Source: Sambucus nigra (Eukaryota; Streptophyta; Magnoliopsida; Dipsacales; Adoxaceae). From it: 64,000 nt of DNA. The stretch covers positions 30,082,917 through 30,146,916 of the forward strand of contig OX422221.1 of NCBI GenBank assembly GCA_949130495.1. Direction: 5' to 3'. The translations under genes were made by a program, and so were the position numbers. Positions 34,243-47,575 of the stretch are shown piece after piece. The stretch's first letter is position 1. Each line of letters opens with the position of its first letter. The notes below the pieces were generated by a model. The model was not told the origin of the DNA and ran no database searches. It was given only the letters and a program-made list of their open reading frames with translations.

Positions 34243-36073
34243 TGACACACCCCAACCTAATACTTATAATTAAGCTTCAAAGTCAAAGTGAGTCGAATCA
34301 TAATTACCCTAACCAAACCATAAACATAAGTACCCTTTTCAATTATTAACACGAGTAAAAAAAATGAAAAGCCTTTAGCAATTTTAAAGTAATTATGTTA
34401 ATTCAAACTTACTGAAAAGATAAGTAGGCTTAAATTGCCCCATTTACGTTTGGCCACATCATGATTTTATGCATCTACTGCTAACCCCACCAACCTCCTA
34501 GAGTTGGCAGTGATATCACAATACCTGAAAAACATAAACATAGGAACCACGAGCAAAATAGCTCAGCAAATGCAAGAGTACTACATTATTGCATAAAATT
34601 AAATGCAATAAATCACATCCATGTGATGATATATGCATACTTTTTCGGTCCATTCATAAACTATTACCAATCCTATACTTATTCTGCTCATTCATATAGA
34701 ATGACTAATTATATACTTATCTGGCTCATTCATAAAGAATGATCAATTATATACTTATCCGGCTCATTCATAAAGAATGACCAACTTATCCGAATCATGA
34801 TTCACATATCCTGTCTGCAATAGACAATTCTCCCCCATTCCTAGTCGAGGAGTAACCCCTTGTCTTTAATAGAAAAATATCCCCCATTCCGGGTCGAAAA
34901 GTAACCTCCCATTTCGATAAACCGAAATGAATAAATTCATATTTAATATTAGTCTGATCATGTTCGTAACCATGTATAATACAACTTACCAATAAGTGAT
35001 ATTAAGATTATATCCATAACCATGTATAATACATCTTACCAGTGACTGATATTCAGATCGTATCCATAATCATGCATAATACATCTTTTGCTAGTGAGTA
35101 CACTCACCTTGGCCATTTCATATGTTTTTTCCTTGCCTTTGTCTGCCACTTGTTGAACCGGTTCGTCTTCTATTTCACATATAAATTCTTACAATATTAG
35201 TATCATGATAAGAATATTAACAATCCAAAGAATAACTTAAACTTACCCCAATTAATATGCATTATATAATCTAATTCAAATCATATAGCGTAAATGAAGT
35301 CCAATCTAACTTCATGGTAAGATATTAACCATACCCAAATCATCGTCCAAATATATTTTAATTTCCTCTTAGTAGTTTCATCCTTAACATATTGGGCTTC
35401 AAGTACGAAATACGAAATATCATTTCAAGTTTCCGAGAGAAGGATATGCCCATTTCTTTGCTACATAGCAATTCTTCCCTATAGGCTCCTTTATCGTTCA
35501 GTCCATTTCCAGGAATTTTCATAATTTTTCTGTATTATAACTTTCAATGATATTTCACCCAACATCAATAAACTTATTGAAAAATATAAAGTTAAATTTT
35601 CATAATTTATAAGATTTATTTGCTATGTCAACCAAAACATCGAACACATGGTATGCATACTTACACTTTTGGAGAAGATTTTATACCTGAACTTCAAACT
35701 ATCACCAAATATTTGTTTCATGGTATTTTCATATATTTTTTGGATATGTTATACATATATGAGTCTATTTTCATTTTCAATTGTAACTATTCAATTCCAA
35801 CAAGTATAAAAAAAGATATAGAAGTTTGAACACCAAAGAGTTCTAAACAAGGCCATATAATTGATTTACACCTTCGACTTTCTTTAAACGTATATCCATC
35901 CATGCATACCCATAAAAGCATGAAGGTTTAATAAAAAAAATGATGATTTATATCAATTCAATCAGTAATATCAAAAAAAAGAAACAAGATTTAAGGATTG
36001 AATTACCTAAGGGACGTTTACGTAATTTTCTAAGGATTTTTCTCCAACTTCTCCCAGTCCATCTCTTACAAAG
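34243..36073 (-). repeat. left (3') LTR of the old element, first part
   Basis: Begins TGACACACCCCAACCTAAT and aligns with 49611-51430. It is broken at 36073 by the younger element and resumes at 47060. Confidence 0.85.
36069..36073. repeat. target site duplication of the younger Tekay element (left copy)
   Basis: CAAAG, repeated exactly at 47055-47059. In the intact right LTR the empty site near 51435 reads CCTAAGCCTTTCGG, confirming the insertion point. Confidence 0.9.
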
Positions 36074-36641
36074 TGTGACACCCCGCCTAATTAAATACCG
36101 GGCGATCACTCCTTTATTAAATTAAATCAAGGTGAACAGTTTGGTTCATTCTTAGCATCACTGTCGTAAAAATAAACTTTCCAATTTAACACCCTAAATA
36201 ATTAAGCTAAGTGTCAAAACCATATTTTAACGTTACTTTCCAAAAAAAATTTTATTTAAAGAAAATGATTTATTTATTTATTAACAACATTTCAAAAATT
36301 AAGAATCACACCACAATAAACCTGGAACACAATCCAATTAATTTAAAACATTCGTCAATCGAATGTCAACATGCGAAATATAAAGTAACACAATTCAAAC
36401 TGAACAAATCCCATAGTGACAATACTAGAAATAACTGAAATACAAATGTCCCAATAACAATGAAATAATTGAAAGGGCTACACATGCTCAACTAAATGAA
36501 AGTACTAAGAGTGGATCCGAATGAACGAAGTCGTCTATTCAAGAGACCTGCAACTCCCGCCTAAGCTGCAGCGCGTTCCTTTCAAGAGATCCTAAGCAAG
36601 ACGCCCCTGTGGCTAGGCACCTGTAATACATACATATATAT

Positions 36642-36680
<39 letters not shown>

Positions 36681-39122
36681 GGGTCAGATCCCGAAAGTGT
36701 GTTTGATTTAAAATACGTTTAGCAAGTATTTAAATTGATACAGGCCAATGCAACAACATATTAGTACGACACTCTCTTGAGAAATTCTCACCTCTCTTCT
36801 AATGTGCACTCCTATCGCACTAACCCTCCTAATGGTTTATCACATCATATAACACGCTATCTTTCCCCAATGATTTAACTTATCTTAGGTATTTCGCACG
36901 ATTCAAAATTTAACGATACAATTGTTTGAAAAGAATATTTCAATTAATAACCAAAGTTCTCATTTTAACTTTATTAGTCAATAAAGTTTTCCAGTGTCAT
37001 ATTATACTTTCTCAAAACAAGTATTTACAATTTGAGTCATCAACCATATCTTACATATCAATTCACATTAGGTAGTTCCAAATTTCAGAATTTCATATAT
37101 ATATTAACTACTCGTATAATATATATATTATAACAGCACCCCAAATAAACTATGGGACGGGCATACTCTATTATCCAAAACCCCATATCACTCATATTAA
37201 GGGGAATACAATCGGAATCACTCTCGAATTGTATTAACACATACACAAACAAAATTGAGGCGAAGAATAGATTCCAAGTCGCTAAGAGGATGGCACATTC
37301 CTGCGTCTCTTAGGACCGTCTGAACTATCACGTCGATAGCCTGTACCAAGGACATCTATCTTCTAGGGTACAAGTAAATATCCCCCATAAAGGTCCCATC
37401 GAGATAAGACTGTCCCAGCACGGTAACCTCAGGGATAGCAAGTAGCGTGGGCATGATTTTCACATGTATATAATATATGTACACACAATCATATAAATAT
37501 ACCACTTTTATCATATTAATGTAGGTTCCTCTCGTCACCCATAATTACAACATTTATCCTTAATTTCCCATTATTAGTATTGCGTATAAGGTTTCATCTC
37601 TAACCTTACCTTGAAGGGTTTTCTCACTTATTTCGTGACACTCGTGAACTATATTCTTCCAAGTAGAAAATTCAGTAGGTGTCGTTATTACGTTTCAACG
37701 TAACTCTCTTACGCGCCTCACCCTTTAATATATCAATTTACTAACCCTAAAGTAAATATCCCATAAATACCATTCTCGTGGAATATTAATGATTCCAACA
37801 TTTATTCATACGCCCCACTGGTCCTCCACGTCTCCCAAATCACTATACTAAGAATGCCCAAGAATTATATCACGACAATTCGATTTTTAAATCATTTACA
37901 AAGGGAAATAGGAGTCTGCCAAGAGGGGTCGATCGATCGAGGTTTGGGGCTCGATCGATCGAACCTTCGATCGATCGAATCTCTGGGCTCGATCGATCGA
38001 TCAAGCAGGTCTCCGAAATCTGTAGAATTGCAGTTACGGGTTTCATCTCCAAATTTACACCAAATCCATATTTTCAAATTCCAATCGTCCCAAAATTAAT
38101 ACTACTAACCTTATATCATCATATCAGGTATATTCAACGTAAAACATATCAATTTACATCACTAAACATGGATTTATCATGGCATAATTCATTTAAAACT
38201 CAAGAACCCTAAAAATCTCTAACTCATGATTCTAATCTGATAAATCCCTGAATTTCCTTCTTATTTACACCAAAATTTCGTGGGTTATTTTTCTACATCA
38301 CAAGAGACTTCCAGAATAAGGTTTAAGTCTTTACTACATGCAAATTCCTATCACAATTTGGGTTTGCTTCCATATTTTTCATCCCTAATCATTCCTAAAC
38401 TAATATGGAAATTGCACCAACGAACATAGAAAGATAAACACTTGCCTGGGATTTTTAGAAGTCTGGATTGTGGCTGATTTTGGTGTGGTTACGTTCCCCT
38501 TCTCGCGATCTACGCGTTGGTGGTGGCGGCGGTGCAAACCGGTGACTTTTTGGCCTTGAATTGCCTTGAGAGCTCTCTCCTCTCTTCTCCAATGGCCGTT
38601 CTAGGGTTCTGAATATTATAACCCTAAATGACTAACCTAAATGGATGATATAGGTTGCTAAATTTCGTGGGTTTAATTACCCAAAAATATAAAATGACCA
38701 AAATGCCCTCCCGGGTTACTAATTAGGCCTAAAAACGCCCCGAGACCCAAACTACACCCCCGGGTACACTTTTCTGACTATCTCAACCCTTCCGGACGCG
38801 TTGGCGCACTCAAAATGACCATATGGGCAACTTATAAAATATTCACTTTTTATTTATCAAAATTTAGTCCTGACGCGACACGAGCACATCCAGACTTAAA
38901 TTTCCGAAATTGTCATTTAACTCACTCATGACATTCAATATAACCAATATAATATATTACTTTGCTCATTAGTAATATTCAACAAATTTCCCATAATTAT
39001 TAACTCTCGTCACATTAATAATTATAGCATAAATAAATTTCTGAATTTTTATTAAATAATTCACTCACATTAAATTTAATAAATCCCCAAATTAATATAG
39101 CATAAAAATACGGGGTATTACA
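36074..39122 (-). repeat. 3' LTR of the nested Tekay element
   Basis: Plus-strand ends TGTGACACCCC and GGGGTATTACA. Contains a (GA)n run at about 36644-36677 and a cluster of CGATCGATC palindromes at 37929-38003. Confidence 0.92.
37929..38003. repeat. cluster of TCGATCGATCGA palindromes in the LTR
   Basis: Four CGATCGATC-type palindromes within 75 bp. The block is repeated in the other LTR at about 45858-45933, with one palindrome altered there (GATCGATCAAACC). The element's transcript could fold on these, or they could act as protein sites; no role is known to me. Confidence 0.8.
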
Positions 39123-39134
39123 TACTTCCCCCCT
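39123..39134 (-). other. polypurine tract of the nested Tekay element
   Basis: AGGGGGGAAGTA on the minus strand directly precedes the 3' LTR. It comes just after the AATTTCGGGACGAAATTC motif that ends the pol of this clade. Confidence 0.85.
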
Positions 39135-42100
39135 AATAAAGGAATTTCGTCCCGAAATTCGGAAAATAAGGCATACCTGGTAAAAACAACTCTGGCTATC
39201 TTTCACGCATATCTGCCTCGCGCTCCCAAGTGGATTCTTCCACATTATGATGCTCCCACTGGACCCGCACAAGTGGAACTATCTTCGACCTCAATCTCCT
39301 CTCACTATAGTCTAGGATAGCCACCGGTCTCTCCTCCTAAGATCTATCAGGCTGTAAGTCGATCTCATCTATCGGAATGTGAGTATGGGCCATATCATCC
39401 CGAAGATATCGTCTCAACGTTGAGATGTGGAATACATCGTGGATGCGATGTAAATGTTCTGGCAGTCCCAACCTATATGCAACCGACCCAATCCTCTGGA
39501 TGATGGGAAATGGTCCCACGTACCTCGGAGCCAACTTCCCCTTCTTCCCGAACCTCATCACTCCCTTCACAGGAGATACACGCAATAACACTTGGTCCCC
39601 CACACTAAACTCCCGGAAGAACCGTTTCGCATCGGCGTAGCTCTTTTGCCTGTCCTGGGCTACCCGAATGCGACTCCTGATCATCTCAATCCTCGCGGAG
39701 GTCTCCTGAATAACCTCTGGTCCTAGCAAGTTGTTATCCCCCACTTCGAGCCAACAAGCTGGGGAACGACAAGGCCTGCCATACAAAGCCTCAAATGGAG
39801 CCATGCCAATCGTGAACTGATACGAGTTATTATAAGAAAACTCTACCAGTGGAAGGTGTGGCTCCCAACCTCCTCCAAAATCAAGGACACACATGCGTAG
39901 CATATCCTCTAACATCCGATTCGTACGCCCTGTCTGTCCGTCTGACTGTGGGTGATAAGCTGAACTCAACCTCAACTCAGTACCCATAGCCTCCTAAAAG
40001 CTTTCCCCGAAACATGACACGAAGATCTTGTCTCTATCTGACACAATATTCAGGGGCACCTCGTGTAATCTGACGATCTTAGTGATGAACAACTGAGCAT
40101 ACTGACCCGTGGCGTAATCTTTCCGCACCGGAAGAAAATGTGCCACCTTGGTCAAATGGTCTACAATCACCCAGATAGAATCATGGCCCCGCTGTGATGT
40201 ATGTAATCCTATAATAAAATCCATGGAAATACTCTCCCACTTCCACGCGGGTACTTCCAATGGCTGAAGCAATCCTGACGGTTTCTGATGGTCCACCTTC
40301 ACCAGCTGGCAGGTAGAGCACTTGGACACGAACTCAGCAATGTCCTTCTTCATCCCACTCCACCAGTATTGCCTCCTCATATCCTAGTACATCTTATCTC
40401 CTCTAGGATGTACTGCAAATCAGGACCCATGAGACTGGGTCATCACTGCATGACGTAATTCTGCTCCATCTGGAACCACCAATCTCCCATTAAACCTCAA
40501 ACCCCCATCAGAACTAACAGAATAAGACTCAGCATCCTCGGCTAAAAGTCGTACAATCTTCTCTTGGCAAAACGGGTCTGTGGTCTGGGCCTGTATTACC
40601 CTCATAACAATCTCGGGTGTGATTTTCATAACAGATATGAAGGAACGGCTACTGCCTCCTGGTGGCCTAACTCCTTCCACTTTGCTTTTCCAGACGTCTG
40701 TTATTTCGTCTACCGGCCTACGACTCAACGCATCAGCAACTACATTGGCCTTTCCCGGATGAAATTGTATGTCGAACTAGTAGTCCTTCACAAACTCTAG
40801 CCATCTGCACTGACGCATATTCAGCTCTCGCTGAGTGAACAGGTACTGCAATGACTTTTGGTCTGTGAACAAATGAAATTTCTCTCCCAACAAACAGTGC
40901 CTCCATATCCTCAATGTAAAGACGACCGCTGTTAACTCCAGGTCGTGGGTGGGGTAATTCTTCTCACGCGGCTTAAGCTTGCGGGAGGCAAAAGCTATAG
41001 CCTTCTCCTCCTGCTGAAGTACTCCCCCAAGTCCCCGTAACGAGGCATCAGTGTAAACCAGGTATTCCACACTCGACTTCGGTAACGCAAGGACTGGCGC
41101 TGAAGTAAGCTTGTCTTTCAGCTCGTCGAAAGCCAACTGACAAGCGTCATCCCAAACATATGGTACCCCCTTGCGAGTCAGATTGGTCAATGGACCCGCT
41201 ATTTTGGAGAATCCCCGAATGAATCTCCGGTAGTAACCAGCTAACCCCAAGAAATTGCGCACTTCCGTCGGTGTCGTGGGCTGTCCCCACTCCCTCACCG
41301 CTGATACTTTACTTGGGTCAACTGCTATCCCCTGCTCAGAAACAACATGCCCCAAGTACTGTACCTCTCGCAACCAGAATCCGCACTTCTCGTACTTAAC
41401 ATACAACTGATGCTCTCGTAGAGTCTGAAGAACCTACCTCAAGTGCTGGGCATTCTCCTCCTTGGAGTGTGAATATATCAAGATGTCATCTATGAAGACG
41501 ATGACAAACGGGTCCAAGAACTCTCTGAATACTCGGTTCATCAAGTCCATGAAAATGACTGGGGTATTTGTGAGTCCGAACGGCATCACCCTGAACTCAT
41601 AGGACCCATATCTCGTCAAGAAGGCAGTCTTTGAAACATCCTGCTCTCGAATACGTAACTTATGGTACCCCGACCTCAAATCTATCTTCGAAAAGAAATT
41701 TTCTCCCCTCAACTGGTCAAACAGATCATCTATTCGAGGCAAAGGATACTTATTCCGTATCGTGACCTTGTTCAGCTCCCGATAGTCCACACATAACCTC
41801 AGTGAACCATCCCTCTTCTTCACAAACAAAACTGGAGTACCCCAAGGTGAGGTACTCCGGCGAATGAAGCCCTGACCTAACAGTTGCTCTATCTGATCTC
41901 GTAGCTCTCGCATCTCTACCGGAGCCATACGGTACGGTGCGCGTGCTATAGGTCTCGTATCTGGAAATAAATATATAACAAAATCTATCTCTCGACTGGG
42001 GGGTAGGCCTGGTATCTCCTGAAACACATCGGAATACTCCCTGACAACTGGGATCGAATCCAAGGGAATCAGAACCTCCTTAGAGGTATCCTCCTCTATG

Positions 42101-42471
42101 TAATACAAAAGAGCGGTCGAGCCTCCCTCTGGGCGTGACATCGCCACTACAAACATCTCTTTCCCCGGAATGGTGAAAACAATGCTGCCACCGAAGAAAT
42201 CAATCATGGATCTATAAGCTGCGAGCCAATCCATACCAATAATCACATCATGCTCGTGCATGTCTAAAACTAACATGTATGTAGGTAATACCAAGCTAAC
42301 AATCTCTACCCCCACTCCTCGGCATATAAAGAAAATAAGGGACCGACTCCCCAGTGGTGAGTCTACACACGTCACTGTGCTCTCTGCTGTGGCTAACAAC
42401 CCTAAGGACTTCGCAAAATGCATAGCTATAAAACAGTGCGTCGCCCCAGTATAAAAAAAAACCCGACCCAT
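39135..42471 (-). pseudogene. Tekay pol: protease, RT, RNase H, integrase, chromodomain; stops and lost active sites
   Basis: All domains lie in one frame. Protease starts at 42471; where the family has the catalytic Asp, this copy has Tyr (TAT, 42451-42453) in [12 protein letters not shown] spans about 41960-41430, with [20 protein letters not shown] and the catalytic FIDD (near 41490). RNase H covers 41406-40740, with YTDAS, a Glu in LELTAV and FTDQKS. Integrase follows (40440-39400): RRQYWWSGMKKD, CSTCQLVK, MDFIIGL and SDRDKIF. The catalytic Glu after HPQSDGQT is Gly (GGG). The chromodomain is at about 39336-39178 (PVAILDYSERRLRSKIVPLV, QWEHHNVEESTWE). Stops lie at 41434, 40777, 40420, about 40382, 39994, 39337 and about 39193. 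The chromodomain would steer integration to heterochromatin. Confidence 0.9.
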
Positions 42472-43823
42472 AGTACCATGGATAGGAAATATACCCTCAA
42501 TCGCGGGTGGTGCCTGTGGAGCTGCTGCCTAGTGGACGTTATAGACACGTCCGTACTGTAACTTCCCCTATTGCACTGGAGCTGCTGGAATGGCTGGTAG
42601 GGCTGGCACCTGGGCTGGAGGTGGGAGGGCAGGTGGAAAAAGTGGTCTTTGTGGCTCATTACGGGCTCCCTGCTGCTGTGGGGCCCTATCGCCCTCTGGG
42701 CAATCCTGGTGCCTATGGCCATGTTTACCGCACCCAAAACATCGGCCTTTGAAGTTACCTCCCCTCCGACCCTGCTGTTCACGACTCTGTTGGCCGTTAC
42801 CTCCATGCCACTGGCCCTGTTAGCCCTGATGTGCACTCTGTTGGCCCTGCTGGCCCTGCTGCTGTCCCTGCTGTCGGTGTTGGCCCTGCTGGCCCTGATG
42901 ATTAGGATGGCCCTGCTGGCCCTGCCTAAAGCCCCCATATCCCTGCCTAGAATCACCAGAACGGAATCGCTTAGAAGGGTCCCCCTGATGGGAACTCTGC
43001 TCGTGCTGACGAGTCTGTCCATGAGATGGTGCCCCACTGGCACTATTACCCCCGGTCCTGCCCTGCTGGCTGGACTCTCCTACTCTCTTGCTTCCCTGCA
43101 GATGGAAGCGGTGATCCTGGCAATGTAGCAATGCGGCATTGAGTACATCAGTGAACGTACTCAAGGATAGATTCCCAATAAGGTGCTGAAGGATCCTCCA
43201 AGCTAACCCGTCGACAAACAACATAATCTTCTTGCTCTCAGTAGGTGCCTCATCTGGTACAATGGTGAGAAGTATCGTGAACTCCTCCTCATACTCCGCT
43301 ACGGTAAGACTCTCCTTCTTCAGGTTTAGTAATTTCCGCCTTATCTCAGTCTGCACGGCAGGTGGAAAATACTTGAAGTCAAACCGCTCCCAGAACAACG
43401 GAATAGGGATCGTGTCCCTCTCCTCCAAAGTGGTAGTGGACTCCCACCACTGCAATGCGGCTCCCACTAGCTCAAAGGAAGCCAATAACTTCTTTTGCAC
43501 GTCAGTGCACTCATACATACGGAGGTGCCGCTGGATGTCTTTCTTCCATTGGCTAACTGTGACAATATCGGAACTACCAGAGAACTCAGGGGATGGGCTT
43601 TCTGAAAAGCATCCCGAACCCTCTCCCATGCAGATGGAAGTTGTGCTGGTACTAGAGCCAGTGCCTGAACCTGGGGTGGAGCCTGCTGAACCACCGCTAG
43701 TGCGGCATTCATCGCCTGAGCAACAATGGTGGCTACTTCATTTGCATTCATCGTGCCTTGTGCCGGAACTGCTGGCTGTTCGGCGGGGGCACGCCTATCC
43801 TTCGGAGCACGTCTCGGAGGCAT
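42472..43823 (-). pseudogene. Tekay gag, frameshifted, with stops
   Basis: The start is the ATG at 43823 (MPPRRAPKDRR). The frame is lost near 43600, between AWERVRDAFQKAHP and the continuation EFSGSS...SQWKKDIQRHLRMYECTD, so a small indel is likely. The core retrotransposon gag domain covers about 43590-43150, with WWESTTT and ERFDFKYFPPAVQ. A Gln/Gly-rich stretch (about 43080-42800) follows. It is interrupted by TAA at 42820-42822 where a Gln codon is expected from its surroundings. The zinc knuckle CFGCGKHGHRHQDC is at 42741-42700. Two further stops separate it from protease. The Gln-rich tail creates an antisense ORF at 42649-43128 that I do not regard as a gene. Confidence 0.88.
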
Positions 43824-43993
43824 CTGAAACGTGAAGAAGTTTATTAGTCTACAGTTATCATTAAATCTCAAATAGTTGAAGACTTAAACGTAAAAGCAAG
43901 AATACAACAATCCTAAAAATAGGGCTCTATAGCAACAACGTTAAGCTGAAAGCGAAATAAGACGTACAGATCCTATGGACACTAGAACCTGAT

Positions 43994-44005
43994 GATCTGA
44001 TACCA
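43994..44005 (-). other. primer binding site of the nested Tekay element
   Basis: TGGTATCAGATC on the minus strand, two bases from the 5' LTR. It matches ten of twelve bases of the usual initiator-Met site. Confidence 0.85.
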
Positions 44006-44007
44006 CC

Positions 44008-47000
44008 TGTGACACCCCACCTAATTAAATACCGGGCGATCACTCCTTTATTAAATTAAATCAAGTTGAACAGTTTGGTTCATTCTTAGCATCACTGTCG
44101 TAAAAATAAACTTTCCAATTTAACACCGTAAATAATTAAGCTAAGTGTCAAAACCATATTTAAACGTTACTTTCCATTTTTTTTTTTATTTAAAGAAAAT
44201 GATTTATTTATTTATTAACAAAATTTCAACAATTAAGAATCACACCACTATAAACCTGGAACACAATCTAATTAATTTAAAACATTCGTCAATCGAATGT
44301 CAACATGCGAAATATAAAGTAACATAATTCAAACTGAACAAATCCCATAGTGACAATACTAGAAATAACTGAAATACAAATGTCCCAATAACAATGAAAT
44401 AATGGAAAGGGCTATACGTGCTCAACTAAATGAAAGTACTAAGAGTGGATCCGAATGAACAAAGTCGTCTAATCAAGAGACCTGCAACTCCCTCCTAAGC
44501 TGCAGCGCATTCCTTTCAAGAGATCCTAAGCAAGACGCCCCTGTGGCTAGGCACCTGTAATACATACATATATATACAAGATAGATAGAGAGAGAGAGAG
44601 AGAGAAAAACGGGTCAGAGCCTGAAAGTGTGTTTGATTTAAAATACGTTTAGCAAGTATTTAAATTGATACAGGCCAATGCAACAACATATTAGTACGAC
44701 ACTCTCTTGAGAAATTCTCACCTCTCTTCTAATGTGAACTCCTATCGCACTAACCCTCCTAATGTTTTATCACATCATATAACACGCTATCTTTCCCCAA
44801 TGATTTAACTTATCTTACGTATTTCGCAGGATTCAAAATTTAACGATACAATTGTTTGAAAAGAATATTTCAATTAATAACCAAAGTTCTCATTTTAACT
44901 TTATTAGTCAATAAATTTTTCCAGTGTCATATTATACTTTCTCAAAATAAGTATTTACAATTTGAGTCATCAACCATATCCTACATATCAATTAACAGTA
45001 GGTAGTTCCAAATTTCAGAATTTCATATATATATTAACTACTCGTATAATATATATATTATAACAGCACCCCAAATAAACTATGGTGCGGGAATACTCTA
45101 CTATCCAAAACCCCATATCACTCATATTAAGGGGAATACAATCGGAATCACTCTCGAATTGTATTAACACATACACAAACAAAATTGAGGCGAAGAATAG
45201 ATTCCAAGTCTCTAAGAGGATGGCACATGCATGCGTCTTTTAGGACCGTCTGAACTATCACGTCGATAGCCTGTACCAAGGACATCTATCTTCTAGGGTA
45301 CAAGTCAATATCCCCCATAAAGGTCCCGTCGAGATAAGACTGTCCCAGCGCGGTAACCTCAGGGATAGCAAGTAGCGTGGGCATGATTTTCACATGTATA
45401 TAATATATGTACACACAATCATATAAATATACCACTTTTATCATATTAATGTAGGTTCCTCTCGTCACCCATAATTACAACATTTATCCTTAATTTCACA
45501 TTATTAGTATTACGTATAAGGTTTCATCTCTAACCTTACCTCTAAGGGTTTTCTCACTTATTTCGTGACACTCGTGGACTATATTATTCCAAGTAGAAAA
45601 TTCAGTAGGTGTCGTTATTACGTTTCAACGTAACTCTCTTACGCGCCTCACCCTTTAATATATCAATTTACTAACCCTAAAGTAAATATCCCATAAAATA
45701 CCATTCTCGTCGAATATTAATGATTCCAACATTTATTCATACGCCCTACTGGTCCTCCACGTCTCCCAAATCACTATACTAAGAATGCCCAAGAATTATA
45801 TCACGATAATTCGATTTTTAAATCATTTACAAAGGGAAATAGGAGTCTGTCAGGAGGGGTCGATCGATCGAGGTTTGGGGCTCGATCGATCAAACCTTCG
45901 ATCGATCGAATCTCTGGGCTCGATCGATCGATCAAGTAGGTCTGCGAAATCTGCAGAATTGCAGTTATGGGTTTCATCTCCAAATTTACACCAAATCCAT
46001 ATTTTCAAATTCCAATCGTCCCAAAATTAATACTACTAACCTTATATCATCATATCAGGTATATGCAACGTAAAACATATCAATTTACATCACTAAACAT
46101 GGATTTATCATGACATAATTCATTTAAAACTCAAGAACCCTAAAAATCTCTAACTCATGATTCTAATATGTTAAATCCCAGAATTTCCTTCTTATTTACA
46201 CCAAAATTTCGTGGGTTATCTTTCTACATCACAAGAGACTTCCAGAATAAGGTTTAAGTCTTTACTACATGCAAATTCCAATCACAATTTGGGTTTTCTT
46301 CCCTATTTTTCATCCCTAATCATTCATAAACTAATATGGAAATTGCACCAACGAAAATAGCAAGATAAACACTTGCCTGGGATTTTCAGAAGTCTGGATT
46401 GCGACTGATTTTGGTGCGGTTGCGTTCCCCTTCTCGCGATCTACGCGTTGGTCGTGGCGGCGGTGCAAACCGATGACTTTTTGGCCTTGAATTGCCTTGA
46501 GAGCTATCTCCTCTCTTCTCCAATGGCCGTTCTAGGGTTCTGAATATTCTAACCCTAAATGACTAACCTAAATGGCTGATATAGGTTGCTGAATTTCGGG
46601 GGTTTAATTACCCAAAAATATAAAATGACTAAAATACCCTCCCGGGTTACTTATTAGCCCTAAAAACGCCCCGAGACCCAAACTAGACCCCCGGGTACAC
46701 TTTTCTGACTATCTCGACCCTTCTGGACGCGTTGGCGCACTCATAACGACCATACGGGCAACTTATAAAATATTCACTTTTTATTTATCAAAATTTAGTC
46801 CCGACGCGACACGAGCACGTCCTGACTTAAATTTCTGAAATTGTCATTTAACTCACTCATGACATTCAATATTAACCAATATAATACATTACTTTGCTCA
46901 TTAGTAATATTCAACAAATTTCCCATAATTACTAACTCTCATCACGTTAATAATTGTAACATAAATAAATTTTCGTATTTTTATTAAATAATTCACTCAC

Positions 47001-47054
47001 ATAAAATTTAATAAATACACAAATTAATATAGCATAAAAATATGGGGTATTACA
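44008..47054 (-). repeat. 5' LTR of the nested Tekay element
   Basis: Near-identical to 36074-39122; followed by the target copy CAAAG (47055-47059). On the minus strand this LTR would provide the promoter. Confidence 0.92.
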
Positions 47055-47059
47055 CAAAG

Positions 47060-47575
47060 CCTTTCGGTTCTCTATCTTTAGGACAAAATGTTTAATGGAT
47101 GCATTTGGCTGAAGGATAAGGTTATTTAAAAGTGTCTAAGTCGGCCAAGCTTGCACCCACCTTTCAACCAATCAATTTAAGACATTTGTTATACATAAAG
47201 GACAAAATACCATTTAAATAGATGGACAGATTTACCCCTGTTTCGTAATTTCATCATAACTCCTTATCCGAACCTCTGTTTTTTACACCGTTTATTGTGC
47301 TACAAACTCAACTCATATATATACAACTATGTAGTTTTCACCTCAAGTCAGTTATTATATTATAAGGGTCAAAACTAGTCTCCAACTTGAACATTCCTAC
47401 TGAAATCTTCAAAAAAAATTATTTGTAACTAATTCGATACCTCATGGGTTATGAAGGTAAGATTAGACTAAACATAATAACTTAATGTTATATACACCAA
47501 TAACACATTATCACCATCCCATAATATAAGCATGATTTAAACATAATATGTCATAATTATATTCGGGTTGTCACA
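47060..47575 (-). repeat. left (3') LTR of the old element, second part
   Basis: Continues the split LTR. It begins CCTTTCGGTTCTC and ends GGGTTGTCACA, matching about 51440-51955. Confidence 0.85.

Larger units (their letters stand above)
36074..47054 (-). mobile_element. full-length Tekay/Del-type Ty3/Gypsy chromovirus, 11 kb, nested
   Basis: Two LTRs of about 3.05 kb (36074-39122 and 44008-47054) flank gag-pol on the minus strand, with primer site at 43994-44005 and polypurine tract at 39123-39134. Perfect CAAAG target duplications lie at both borders. A C-terminal chromodomain after integrase places it among chromoviruses, and long LTRs point to Tekay/Del. By eye the first 165 bp of the two LTRs differ at four sites, so it is a young insertion. 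Coding is broken: one gag frameshift, about ten stops, and substitutions at catalytic sites of protease and integrase. Confidence 0.93.

Noticed and set aside
37854..38099. Frames with Ser-Ile-Asp-Arg repeats in the LTR (also 45785-46030)
   Set aside because: They come from translating the CGATCGATC palindromes; duplicated in both LTRs, no start context or homology.
42649..43128. 159-codon plus-strand frame, Leu/Ala-rich and membrane-like
   Set aside because: It is antisense to the Gln-rich tail of Tekay gag; CAG-rich codons read backwards give Leu and Ala.
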